From: Bidens hawaiensis
Lineage: Eukaryota; Streptophyta; Magnoliopsida; Asterales; Asteraceae
Direction: 5' to 3'
NCBI GenBank assembly: GCA_021521415.1
Contig: JAIQDT010005478.1
Span: 62,001 to 126,000, forward strand
Length of the DNA stretch: 64,000 nucleotides
Under the pieces are notes generated by a model. That model had not been told where the DNA came from, ran no database searches, and worked only from the letters and a program-made list of their open reading frames with translations. Both the position numbers and the translations under genes were made by a program. The number at the start of each line of letters is the position of its first letter. Position 1 is the first letter of the stretch. Below, piece after piece: positions 10,971 to 21,757 of this stretch.

Positions 10971-11240
10971 AGACCATAATTTTGAAAATATTGAGGGACC
11001 CGTCCATATTTTTAAACTAAATCTTATTCTCAGAAGCTTTCTTGCCAGAGGTTTATTTCGGTTTCTTATCTAACCCCTACAAGTTTTAAACACATGGAAA
11101 AATGTGTCTTTTAATTTTGTCTTTCAAATCACTTATTTGGTAAATTTGTACTAATGGGATCACAATTTTGAAAATATTGAGGGACCCGTCCATATTCCTT
11201 CATTAAATCTTATTATTAAAAGTTTTCTTGCCAGGCGGTT
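10786..11240 (+). repeat. Tandem repeat, about 187-bp period, 2.5 units
   Basis: The block 'gtccatatt' recurs at 10815, 11002 and 11188, spaced 187 and 186 bp. It is flanked each time by 'ttgaaaatattgaggga' or a close variant and by 'ctaaatcttatt'. Sequence between repeats ('cacatttcaggtgaatttgta', 'cacttatttggtaaatttgta') is also alignable. The ORF across it is repeat-derived and not credible. Confidence 0.6.
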
Positions 11241-12094
11241 TATTAAGAACTAGGTTAGGAACGCGTGTATTACAAGGGTTGGACAATGAATACTGTATAA
11301 TTGATAAATCTTTAAATACGTTATATGATTAAATTTACGTATTACATATAATAATGAAAAATAGAAAGTTCATAAATCTCAAAAATTACAAATAAGTCCA
11401 AAGTTTTATTTATACAAATAAATTGTAACAGTTTTACTGAAACATTAACAAACCATATGTTATATAGCAACAAAGCATATACAAATCATATACATTTTTT
11501 TATTTGAACAAATTTCTAATCAAAATACTAGATAAGGAGTTTTTCGGTTCCAACCGGTTCATATGGAATTAGTCACTTTGACCTTCTACCCAAACCTCTT
11601 ATGTTTCTAATCTTGTAAATAAGTTTTTTTGGTCAAAATAACCTAGAATAATTTGTTCAATTGGTTTCTATCCAACTCGATAATGTTTCTGATCATGTTT
11701 TTGTCATGGTAACATCCAAATTTGTCATTGACAAAGGAAATCTATTGCACGCAACTTGGAACAAAATATAAACCAAGAGTAAATATACTTCAGGCTTGTG
11801 AGAACTGAGAAGAGTAAATAATTGATTTGGACAAATCATAATCAATAAAAGAGGTGGCGTAATGAATAGGACTTTAAAATATGAATCAAACTCCCTTGAT
11901 AAACCACGAGCTAAACAATGGTCACAAAAATCAAAAGGTATTTCTTTATATAAGAAATATTTTATTTTATTATATATCTTGAAGTTACAAGAATCATTTT
12001 TTTTAGAAAAATAGTTAGGATATAAACACACATTTTCTTTCTTTTATTATTCAATGCATATTCTTTGTCGATGACACTTTTCCCTAAGTCAATC
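11241..12094. other. AT-rich stretch without recognisable features
   Basis: I see no element ends, coding similarity or tandem structure. A minus-strand open frame (11693-12031) has no recognisable motif and is probably chance. Confidence 0.4.
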
Positions 12095-12104
12095 TGTTCT
12101 TAAC

Positions 12105-12920
12105 ATGAAAAAAGCTGCTTCAAGGGGAGGTACCTGTTTTGTTTCTAAAGCCACAGAGAATGAGTCAAAATTGTGGCATAGAAAATTGTGTCATGTGAAT
12201 CTGAAAAATATAAACAAACTTGTTAAGGGTCAGCATGCAATTGGCCTACCAACAAGGGAGTTCAGATTGGATGATAACTGTATTTCATGCCAAAAGGGCA
12301 AGCAGCACAAGTCTTCTCATAAGAAAAAACTCATCAATTCAATTGATCAAGTGCTTGAAATGCTTTACATGGATCTTTTTGGTCCCATTAGTGTCCCAAG
12401 CATAGGAAGAAAAAATATTGTCTAGTGATCATTGATGATTATTCAAAATATACTTGGGTTTATTTCTTGAGTACAAAGGATGAGACTGAAGAGTTGATTA
12501 AAGGCTGTATAACCAGGATTGAGAATCAACTGGATAAAAAGGTTAAAGTGATGAGGAGTGACAATGGTACTGGGTTCAAAAATGGAGTTATTGAAGAGTT
12601 CTGTGCTGAAAAAGGATTATTTCAGCAATTCTCAGCTCCCAGAACTCCTGAACCGAATGGTGTTGCAGAAAGAAGAAACATGACACTAATTCTGCAAGAA
12701 CCATGCTAGCAGATGCTAATATACCAGTTACATTTTGGGCAGAAGCCATCAACACAGCCTGCTATGTTTAGAACATGGTACTTCTTAATAAGAGGCACAA
12801 CAAGACTCCTTATGAAATCTTCTTTAATAGAAAACCCTATATCAAGTTTCTAAAGCCCTTTGGATGAAAATTTTTACTTCTGAACACCAAGGACTATTTA
12901 AACAAGTTTAAGCTAAATCC
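12105..12920 (+). pseudogene. E2 pol: GAG-pre-integrase and integrase core, broken
   Basis: This is the first surviving part of E2; the 5' LTR, gag and protease are missing. The zinc-binding integrase N-terminus shows LWHRKLCHVN and CISCQKGKQH. The core shows IIDDYSKYTWVYF, then MRSDNGTGFKN and PEPNGVAERRN, which supply acidic positions of the D,D(35)E site. A frame change and stop at about 12423 split the zinc domain from the core. After about 12706 the distal core is shifted, and a stop sits near 12769. The order pre-integrase, integrase, RT, RNase H is copia type. Confidence 0.85.
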
Positions 12921-14400
12921 TTGGGTTGCTTCTTTGTTGGTTACTCTACACACTCAAAGGCCTACATGGTATATGTGAAAGATCATTTAGTGGTGATTGA
13001 ATCATCTGATGTGATCTTCAATGAAAATCAGTTCCACACAGTTGATGGAGCAGCATGGTTGTTTGATCTTGAAAAATTGATCAAGTCAGTCAAGATCTAT
13101 CCTAAAGACTTTGATGATTCATTCTATAAGACAAGTGTGATTGAAGAGAAAAATAAGAAAACATTAGACTTGGAAAAGTTGTGGAAGAAGGATGCAAGTA
13201 AAGAAATTGAATATCCATTTATAAAGGATCCCTCAAGTGCAAATGTTGAGCAAGTTCAAGACAATGATCAAGAGAACAATCAAAGTCCAGAACAAGATCA
13301 TGTAGATAATAATCAAGACAATCAAGAAGTGCAAAATGATCAAGTTCAAAATGAGGGAGATCCAAGCAACCAAACAAGTGAAGAAGAAACTGTCACAGGG
13401 GCAAGGTTTCAAGAATTGTTTGAAAGATTGAATTTAGGAAACAACGGTGCATCTACCTTAAGACAGAATAATGAAGAAGCACCAGAGTTTCATGATGCTG
13501 CAACTGAGTTGATCATTGAGGAACCAGATCTCAATGAATCAAATCTTGACAATACTGTGTCTACTGATATGATAGTTCAAACCCCTTATGTTGAAAAGAA
13601 TCATCCTTCTGAAAACATCATTGGAAATATATATGAAAGAGTTACAAGAAGTCATTCTGAATCTACAAACATTTGTTTGTACTCCTGCTTTCTATCCCAG
13701 ATAGAACCAAAGAACATTGTTCAAGATCTAAAGAACAACAGCTGGGTAGAAGCAATGCAAGAGGAGTTGGCACAGTTCAGAGATCTACATGTTTGGGAGC
13801 TTGAGGATAGGCTAAGAAACAGATATGCAATTGGAACTAAATGGGTTTTCAGAAATAAGAGATGGGAGGGGTATTGCAAAAAAAATAAAGCCAGACTTGT
13901 TGGACTTAGATTCCTGCAAGAAGAAGGGATTGATTTTGAGGAAGTCTTTGCACCTGTTGCAAGACTTGAAGCCATAAGAATCTTTTTAGCTTATGTTGCC
14001 TCAAAAAATATCAGGGTATTCCAACTTGATGTCAAATCTGCATTCCTAAATGGAAAGATTGAAGAAGAGGTGTATGTCACTCAACCACTAGGTTTTGAGG
14101 ACCCAGTGTATCCTAACAGGGTGTATAATTTAAACAAAGCCTTGTATGGATTGCATCAAGCTCCAAGAGCATGGTATGATGAGTTGTCAAATCATCTACT
14201 TGAAAATGGTTTTTAAAGGGAAGCCATTGACAAGACCCTCTTCTACAAAAATAAAGAATCAGATTTGTTGTTGTTACAAGTCTATGTGGATGACATTATT
14301 TTTGGGTCAACCAATGAACAGATGTGTATGGAGTTTGAAGAGGTGATGAAATGCAAGTACATCATGAGTTCAATGGGATAAATGAACTTCTTTCTTGGAT
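12921..14400 (+). pseudogene. E2 pol: integrase C-terminus and reverse transcriptase
   Basis: The first 431 codons are open. They cover the end of integrase, an acidic Q/N-rich linker (about 13200-13560, [11 protein letters not shown] type) and the RT N-terminal half: [34 protein letters not shown], the first catalytic aspartate in [12 protein letters not shown], and [14 protein letters not shown] stop at 14214-14216 interrupts. The frame then continues with YVDDIIFGS, the RT catalytic box, at about 14282-14310. Another stop lies near 14380. VRLVVQGF, usual in this family, reads VGLRFLQ here, further decay. Confidence 0.85.
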
Positions 14401-15016
14401 TGCAACTTCAATAGAAAGCTGATGTGATCTTCATCTACCAGTCTATGTATGTGTAGGACATCTTAGACAAGTTCAAATGCAATGATTTGAAGACTGCTTC
14501 AACTCTTATGGAAACAAAAGAGAAGATGGTAGCTGATGAAAGGGGGAGCCACTAGATGAACATGAATACAGAGCAAAAATTGGGTCTCTAATGTATCTTA
14601 CTGCTTCAAGACCAGATATCATGTTTGTTGTGTGTGTCTGTGCAATGCAAGAAGCAGACCACTATGTCAATCTCAACTACAGAAGCTGAATACATTTTTG
14701 CATCTACTTGCTGTGCACAAGTCCTCTGGATTCAGAACAGATGCTGGACTATGGTTTTAATTTTCTGAACACCCCTATTTTTATTGATAATACTGTTGCA
14801 TCTTTCTATGTTAAAAATCCTGTGCAACATTCCAAGACTAAGCACATTGAAATCAGGCATCACTTCATAAGAGATTGTAGTGAAAAAGGTTTAATTGAAG
14901 TGAAAAGAGTTGATATAAGTGATAATTTGGCTGACCTATTCACCAAACCATTTGATAGAACCAGGTTCAACTTTCTTCTGAAAGCCCTGGGCATGATCAA
15001 CTTTAATGAAGTATGA
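14401..15016 (+). pseudogene. E2 pol: RT end and RNase H
   Basis: The 5' part is crossed by several stops and at least one deletion. About 14655-14710 holds KKQTTMSISTTEAEYI, the RNase H active-site region. 14708-15016 is open and contains HSKTKHIEIRHHFIRDC and LFTKPFDRTRFNFLL, the usual copia C-terminus, with a natural stop at 15014-15016. The stretch between RT and RNase H is shorter than in E3, so part has been deleted. Confidence 0.8.
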
Positions 15017-15479
15017 TTGATGATGTGTGCTTGATTGTGCAAACTGACTATCTTTTCAAAGTCTTAGTGAATGTTGTGTATGTGTGTTTGATTATGATAC
15101 TTGTTGATGTTAATTGATATATGCTTAACTGATTATCTATGCAAATTAGGTATCATTAATACTTAGAATTGTTTATCAGTTGACTGATAGGATGTCATAA
15201 TAAGTAGTTTGAATTGTCATGATTGATATATGCTTGTCTGATGTCATGATTGAATGTTTGAATATGTGTTTATCCTGATCAGTTGATGTTTTTAGGATTT
15301 GCTAGACTATGAATTGTGTGGTGCCTGCCTGTTTTAATAATGTCATTGATGATCATGATATGATTATGTTATGCTTGTTTTTGTTTTAAAATGTGTTTTC
15401 ATGTCAAAATGTTATGCTAAATTGAAATTGCAAAGAAAAACTTTTGAACAAAACTATTTTTGATTACACAGAGCAAGTT
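15017..15479 (+). other. E2 post-pol spacer, first part
   Basis: T-rich sequence between the pol stop and the tandem duplication, with many 'tgattga' and 'tgatgt' words. No coding signal seen. Confidence 0.4.
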
Positions 15480-16167
15480 GTTAATGGTGAAGAGACATGA
15501 TAATACTATTCAGTTCAAAGCTTTATAGAAGCTTAAAAGAAAATTTTCAATGAAAAGTCTCAAAGAGTTACTTTTGCTGAAAATTATGTCATTTGCTCAA
15601 GTTGAAAGGACATATACTTGTATATGTTTGGTCCTGTCATCTGTTTTCAGATTGAAAGGATAGCCATTAACCTGGAAAACTGAAAGCATTTGGGGCATTT
15701 GTAACTTGTTTTCTATTCTTTCACTTAAAATTATGTAAATAACTCTGTTTTGAAAGGACATGTACTCACATATATGTTTGGTCCTGTTGACCACTTGTGG
15801 TCAAACAGGACAACTCTTTACCTGTTAATGGTGAAGAGACATGATAATACTATTCAGTTCAAAGCTTTATAGAAGCTTAAAAGAAAATTTTCAATGAAAA
15901 GTCTCAAAGAGTTACTTTTGCTAAAAATTATGTCATTTGCTCAAGTTGAAAGGACATATACTTGTATATGTTTGGTCCTGTCATCCGTTTTCAGATTGAA
16001 AGGATAGCCATTAACCTGAAAAACTGAAAGCATTTGGGGCATTTGTAACTTGTTTTCTATTCTTTCACTTAAAATTATGTAAATAACTCTGTTTTGAAAG
16101 GACATGTACTCACATATATGTTTGGTCCTGTTGACCACTTGTGGTCAAACAGGACAACCATTTACCT
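15480..16167 (+). repeat. Perfectly abutting 344-bp tandem duplication
   Basis: Unit 1 is 15480-15823 and unit 2 is 15824-16167. They differ at only a handful of positions by eye (for example 'gctgaaa/gctaaaa', 'catctg/catccg'), so the duplication is recent relative to element decay. Each unit carries a conserved hairpin: 15610-15627 and 15954-15971 read ACATATAC-tt-GTATATGT, followed by 'ttggtcc'. The same hairpin is in the spacer of E3 (37123-37140) and E4 (50487-50504). The minus-strand frames inside the units are not genes. Confidence 0.9.
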
Positions 16168-17129
16168 GTCAAATAAGAGATATTGGGGTGTCTAAATTTT
16201 AAACTGTGTTAATATGGGACATGATAGTACATTGACTACTTAGCCAATCATATGGATTTAATAGGCTAAAAAGGCACTTAGTGCAGCCATTAACATGTAT
16301 GGTTACATTGTTGTCTATGCATGTTCCAAGGTAAATCTTTCCAAATGATGGGTAGAAAAGTGATTATCCAGTCATACACGAGCCCGTTGGTATTTGGTCA
16401 CCAAAATGAAATATCTTATTTAAGAATGACAAAGAACAACTGTGAACTACACTATTTTAAATATTTTATCAACTAAAAGTTGATCTGTGTTCAAAAATTT
16501 TTATAAAGAAAATGCAAACCTGAGGGTTAATTCTAGAACTACATGGGTGGAGGCAATCATATAAGTCCTTTAAACATTCCTAATGAAAGGCCTGTATGTC
16601 CGACTTGCGTGGCCTGTAAGTACAACGTTCAACCTCACATATGTTTGCAAATTTGAAAAGAAATATCTAAAAAAAAATTTTAAAATGTTCTGTCATATAA
16701 ATTTTGACCATATATCCGGGGGTTACAGTCAAATCGGGGTGATCCGGAGAAAGCCAAATAAGCCTTGAGAATACATATGGAGCATCAAAAAACAATATGT
16801 GTTATCCATTGAGTATTATGCATCTTAACTGAACCTTAATCATATCACCAAAGAAATGAAATTCATGCTAAGTCTAGACCTTCTGTTGACCTGTCTATAC
16901 TGTCATAATAATGCTGAGAATGAAGTATTGAGAAAGCTATTTAGTGAATATGATCCCATACTTGAGATCTTTTCATCAAAAGAAAGAAACTGTTTTGAAA
17001 GGAATGACTGAAATTTGATCTCCAAAAGCACCATTTGATCTTAAACAATGATTTTTATTGATAAATATAGCTGATATTATGTTTAAGTAAAAAAATGTTG
17101 CATTTTACCTTCAAAAAGGTTGAATATGT
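16168..17129 (+). other. E2 spacer between pol and the repeat-rich promoter region
   Basis: Non-coding. Short conserved words of the spacer of this superfamily ('ggtcaccaaaat', 'gtcaaatcggggtgatccgg') correspond to positions in E1, E3 and E4, so the spacer is homologous across families. The short frame at 16583-16768 lacks features. Confidence 0.45.
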
Positions 17130-18070
17130 ATTTTCGGGTAAGGTTTGATGATTTGCAACCTTTCCAAGTATACTAGAATGTTTTTGTCTAAGTTCCTTAA
17201 TTTCGGGCATGCTTTGAAGTACTTAACACTTTTTGGGTAGAGTTCACTATTCTACTTGAAGTTTAACTTTCTGAGCAAGCTTGATATTTGTCTATGTTTG
17301 AATATGATGTTTACTAGCAAGCTTTTATATAGTTTGGACTTTCAAGCATACTTTAGTTATTTTCTAGCAAGCTTTGTGAGTAGATGTGATATTCTAGCAA
17401 GCTTTAGTGATTTTGGACTTTATATCACACTTAGTGTTTTAATGTTTAAACTCATTTCGAGCAAACTATGTGTTATTTGTGATTATGATTCTTTGAAATT
17501 ACAAGTGTTTTCGGGCAAACCTAGTTTCCCGAGCACACTTTATATTTCGGGCACACTTTGATATCTTCATTTGTTCCCTTAATATACTTGGTAATTTCAA
17601 AACTTGACTATCCGAGTACACTTTGTGTGGAGAGGCCATTTCTAGAACACTTTGTATTTTTTGAATTTTTCGAGCATACTTTGCATCAAAGTATACTTGA
17701 CTGAATATTTGTGAAATATTTGACATTTACGGGTAAGGTTTGTGATAGATTGAGTTTTCCGAGCATGGTCTGTAATTAGAAGTATATCTGAGAAATTTAT
17801 TTTGGTATCTTAATTGATTCCTAGCAAGGTTGCCTACTTGATATTTTATACTTGATTATCTATCTTGTGATTAAGTTCTCAAGCAATCTTATATTTCGAG
17901 TAAGCTTTTTCATTTTACTTAAATCTATTTTTAATATTCTTAATTGTTGAAACGAGCAAGTTTTGAGAAAGTGGAAGGTTCCGAGCAAGCCTTGTCAATT
18001 CAAAAATGAACATTTCCGGGCAAGGTTTGGTAAATGAACTTTATCGAGCAAGGTTTTTAAGTGTTAAAAC
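17130..18070 (+). repeat. Degenerate CCGRGCAAGSTTT repeats, about 20 copies
   Basis: Copies appear about every 30-50 bp: 'cgggtaaggttt' (17133), 'cgggcatgcttt', 'gagcaagctt', 'ctagcaagcttt', 'cgagcacacttt', 'ccgagcatactttg', 'ccgggcaaggttt' (18013), 'cgagcaaggttt' (18044). All are on one strand. The same motif is abundant in the E2 LTR (26340-26900) and, as far as I see, absent elsewhere. The array stops just before the putative internal promoter of the E2 extra ORF. Confidence 0.75.
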
Positions 18071-18124
18071 TTTTAGTAGATAAGCTTGTTGTATGACAAC
18101 TATTAATTCACTAAACGACAAAGG

Positions 18125-18296
18125 CATTTAAAACCCACTTTCAAAAGGTATTTTAAGAGGGAATGAGAGTTGTTTTTCAACATTATTTTCCCTCTCTCTC
18201 TCTCCTTCAACTGATTGCTCTCTGAAAAACCTAAACCGACTTATCGTATTCATCATATTCCTAACCCTAATTTATCAGCCCTCACAATCCGACTCG
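18125..18296 (+). promoter_or_regulatory. Putative internal promoter and leader of the E2 extra ORF
   Basis: A TATA-like 'catttaaaac' (18125-18134) is followed by a CT-rich leader ('ccctctctctctctcc' at about 18189) and a strong donor-like CTCG|GTAAGC at 18296/18297. The position corresponds to the E3 internal TATA (38851). Activity is inferred. Confidence 0.45.
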
Positions 18297-18519
18297 GTAA
18301 GCTTTAATTGAATGTTTTCCGACCACGATTAGGTGACAATGGGCTCTGATTATTCATGATTACTAAATTTCTGTTTCTTGTGTAGGTTATAAACTTGTCG
18401 AAGATCAAGTTCTTTATGAAATTTCTCCTAATCTTCTTCAAACTTATAACTTGAAATTGCTTAAAGTTGAGGACTTTATGACTAATTTCTACTTTGAATG
18501 TGTTTGTTTATGTTTTCAG
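18297..18519 (+). other. Putative leader intron(s) before the E2 extra ORF
   Basis: Donor GTAAGC at 18297. Two acceptors are possible: 'cttgtgtag' ending at 18385 (89-bp intron) and 'tatgttttcag' ending at 18519 (223 bp), the latter three bases before the ATG at 18522. The acceptor directly before the start codon is the position also seen in E1, E3 and E4. Confidence 0.45.
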
Positions 18520-18521
18520 AT

Positions 18522-19174
18522 ATGACGGATGATGACCAACCAAGACATATCTTTGAGTACAAGCACAACATGTGTGCCTTTTTGCATGTCACTCCGGAAA
18601 ATGAAGAAGTCACTGTGATAATAAAATGGCTACAACAGTCAAACATCCGTTTCGCTTTAACAGAATCCCCAGTTATATACAGAAATCACTCGTTGATTTT
18701 TGGCGGTCAGTGAGGATTTATGATGATGTGAATAGGAGAAGAATAGAAGCCACAGTTGCAAATCAAGAGATTTGAATAAACGAAGGGCTTATTAGAAAAT
18801 GTTTGCAGTTGAATGACGATAATCCAAATCCGATTCACTTAACAACTGTCCAAATTTCAAGATATTCGGGCTGATGATGGGTTATCAGGGGACGGTACAT
18901 GACGCACAATTCCAAAAGGGAATATTCCCCAACATATACATATATCTAATACAACACATCATTCAGGGTTTTTCCCCGAAAAGGATCATGGACTCTTATG
19001 AGTCGGGATCTGGCAAACGCCACAGTTTCTGTTCTGTTTAGATATCCATTCAATTTTTCAAGATTGATCTTCGAAGGACTAGTGAGCAACCTGAAAAAGG
19101 CAAACAAACATAAATTCTTAGCCTATTCAGGTTCTTACAAATCATCTTCAATCACGAGTTGGAGGAATTGCCTG
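18522..19174 (+). pseudogene. E2 extra ORF, N-terminal part, broken
   Basis: The frame starts MTDDDQPRH and contains FEYKHNMCAFL and a hydrophobic-basic stretch ending IRFALTESP, aligning with FDKKHNICAFV and IRRSRVGYAI of E1/E4. The open part ends at a stop at 18711-18713. The following bases to 19174 keep patches of similarity but are shifted and stopped. Element C then inserts at 19175. The downstream remainder resumes at 21938. Function unknown; no catalytic motif seen. Confidence 0.65.
19170..19174. other. Target-site duplication of element C (left)
   Basis: GCCTG here and at 21933-21937, directly outside the TG...CA ends of element C. Confidence 0.85.
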
Positions 19175-19468
19175 TGTAGGAACCCGTTACGGATTTAGCC
19201 GCTAATACGATACATCGATTATGTACAAGATCTAAACGTTAAATTATTACTTTATTGATAAATATGGATGAATACATTATGGTGGATGGAAATAAGTTAT
19301 GGAGAGCATAATTTAGATCTAGATCTCTCTCTAATATGTACATGTTCTCTACCTAAATTATGACATAATATACCTATTTATAGGCTATTTACAATATACA
19401 TTAAATACAAAGACTAAACTGTCTATAACTTATTCGATCGCTACGGACACCGAAACCGTGCACTAACA
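19175..19468 (-). repeat. Element C 3' LTR, 294 bp
   Basis: The complete LTR. In element orientation it starts TGTTAGTGCACGGTTTCGG, sharing the first 16 bases with the E3 LTR terminus. It contains a TATA box (TATTTATA on plus, 19375-19382). Compared with the 5' LTR it differs by about four substitutions in the shared 175 bp. Confidence 0.9.
19375..19382 (-). promoter_or_regulatory. TATA box in the element C 3' LTR only
   Basis: Reads TATAAATA in element orientation. The equivalent part is deleted from the 5' LTR at 21758-21932. Confidence 0.6.
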
Positions 19469-19660
19469 GACTCCCCCTTTTCCGTAGCTATCAAATAATT
19501 TAACCTTGAATACTTTAACTGCAAATCACCAGTCACAAAACGTGCACTAACAGACACCCCCTTGACTGATGATTTTCGGGCTTGTGCAGACAGACAATCT
19601 TTAAACCTTTTCAGCAAACCAACAACTTGTAGCTTCTCATATCAGATCACCCCCTCAATG
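19469..19660 (-). other. Element C polypurine tracts, up to three
   Basis: The functional-position tract is 19469-19484 (purine-rich on the minus strand, 'aaaagggggagtc'). A second purine tract at 19553-19566 ('aagggggtgtc') is followed in element orientation by TGTTAGTGCACG (19541-19552), a copy of the LTR start. A third 'gagggggtg' is at about 19649-19657. Multiple purine tracts upstream of the 3' LTR have been described for Sireviruses. Confidence 0.6.
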
Positions 19661-20640
19661 TGAGCAACTCTTGGAGATCATCCCGATCATCCATTGGCGT
19701 ATGATATGGTTCAATCTTTCAACAATCAGCAACAAGTCATCAGCTATCCGTCAGCACTGGTAAAGAAAAACATATCTTTACGTTTAACCTCGTCACACAT
19801 CTTTATGAAAAACCCGATAATTCAACATCTTTCACTTTGGTTTTCCCTCTCTTGATAACGTGTATCCCAAATATACTCTTGAGGCTCTTCCACATCTCGT
19901 TCGCAAAGATGCACTAATGTTTGGGCATCATAAGATTCAGAGTTCCAACCTCCATTAATAAACCCCGAATGATAAAATTCTTCAATCTAATGACAAGACT
20001 CGTATATTCTTCAATAAGATCAACACGTTCGAGAATCGTCCCCCTCAACAGAGGTAATCTGCCGTATACTCTTAGCCAACATAGTCAGGATCAAAGTCCC
20101 TCAGAAAGAAGTAAACGGACAAACACTCGTATCCCACATAGTCAAGTTTCAATCTCAACCAAATCAATCACCAATCGAAAAACAACTGCAGCCTTGAACT
20201 CAGTTAAACGCAGCTTTTTAAACATGAATTACCACCCGAATTGCAGTAATTTTTCAAGAAATCTTGCAAACATAGGAAGATACAAGCCAAATAATCTCAA
20301 ATGAAAGTTTTATCTCCCCCTTTTCTTGACAAATTCGGCGAGGTCTTAAATAATCTTTAAGGTTCACAAACAAACACACTCCTCCTTAAATTACAAGAGA
20401 TCTCCCGCTCGGCCAGCCGAAACGCATAAACAGTCAGCCGGAAAATATATTACCAAAATTTGCACAAAGTGTCTCCAATACATTAGGAACATCTTATAAA
20501 AATTTCAAATAAGAAAATTTTTCCGATTTTCCCGCCAAAAATTCACCGAAAATTTTTGAAAAATAAATATTATCGCCAAAATTTTCAAGAATGAAAACTC
20601 ACTTACGAGGAGCATTCAGGAAAAAATTCGCGCAAGAAAA
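19485..20640 (-). other. Element C interior without intact ORF
   Basis: AT-rich with patches of better codon-like structure on the minus strand, stopped in all frames. The plus-strand frame 19921-20304 has no recognisable motif. A decayed gag is the likeliest origin given its position between leader and PPT, but no zinc knuckle is visible. Confidence 0.35.
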
Positions 20641-20649
20641 ATTTTCCCG

Positions 20650-21170
20650 CCATTTTTTTAACGAATTGCCTCTCTAATTCGTTATAAATATAAATATTCA
20701 CTCCATTCGTTACATTAGTTCGTGCTCTCCATTCGTCAACCAATAACTCATTCGTTACACACTTAACGAATCAACTTAATTCGTTATAAATTATCATTCT
20801 TAATTCGTTATAACAATCCTCATTCGTTATAACAGTTACACGAATGGCCTCTCATTTGTTAAGAATTTCAATTCGTCATACACATAACCTTAATTCGTTA
20901 CCAATACCTTAACGAATCACCTTAACGAAATAACTTAACGAATTGCTTTAATTCGTTATCTTTAACTTAACGAATCAGCTTCACGAATTGCCTTAATTCG
21001 TTACATATACCTTAACGAATTAGCTTAACGAATCACTCTAATTCGTTATCATAACCTTAACGAATTACGTTAATGAATAATCTTAATTCGTTAACTTTTC
21101 CATAACGAATTGCTACAGTAATTTGTTAGACTTTCCTAACGATTCAGCTACAGTAATAACGAATCAGGTG
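20650..21170 (-). repeat. ATTCGTTA/TAACGAAT cluster in the element C leader
   Basis: Dozens of TTCGTTA and TAACGAA copies, many as facing pairs separated by 8-10 bases ('aattcgtta' ... 'ttaacgaatt'). The cluster lies between the PBS and the presumed gag position, exactly where E3 (29460-30090) and E4 (57970-58400) have theirs. Confidence 0.75.
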
Positions 21171-21743
21171 GTTGGATCTGAGGTGTTCGCCGGAAAAACG
21201 TAATTCGCCGGGAAATCATAGATCTGACCGGAATCTGGAATTTTTGAACTACATCAATGGTGAAATCATCCAAACACCATAATTACCCATGAAATCACCA
21301 CGAACACTCGGTTTTACACCACAATTCCGAATCCATAATCCAAATACCTTAACGATTACTTATTCATCACCAAATAATCAACCCGAAACCATGCTCTTTC
21401 ATGGCAAAACCTTCAATATACCATAATTAACCTCCAAAATCCACAGAAACATGCGGATTTCAATAATAAACACAAATCCATCATGCAAATAACTTAACAC
21501 TCACTAAATCATCATAAACCGAATCAAACCATAACCATGCTCTTCCATGGCATATCCTTCAATACACCATAACTTAACACCAAATTATACAGGAAGCTTC
21601 ATCTTCCATCAATATACACGAATTCACAAACAAATCCACCAATAACACACTAATTTACTCCAGATCTGACCAAAACCCGAAGAACATGAAGTACACGAAA
21701 AACTCAGATTCATATCTTAATCGAAGTATCGAGAGCAACTCCT

Positions 21744-21755
21744 GCTTTGATACCA
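21744..21755 (-). other. Primer-binding site of element C
   Basis: TGGTATCAAAGC in element orientation, two bases from the LTR. It is the common initiator-tRNA-Met type site (TGGTATCAGAGC) with one change, identical to that of E3. Confidence 0.8.
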
Positions 21756-21757
21756 AT

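Noticed and set aside
15597..15794. Two identical 65-codon minus-strand frames (also 15941-16138)
   Set aside because: Identity comes from the 344-bp tandem duplication; the region is non-coding spacer of a plus-strand element.
20650..21170. CRISPR-like array of TAACGAAT repeats
   Set aside because: Repeats are 7-9 bases in both orientations with irregular spacing, in a plant genome and in an LTR-element leader; no spacer/repeat architecture.
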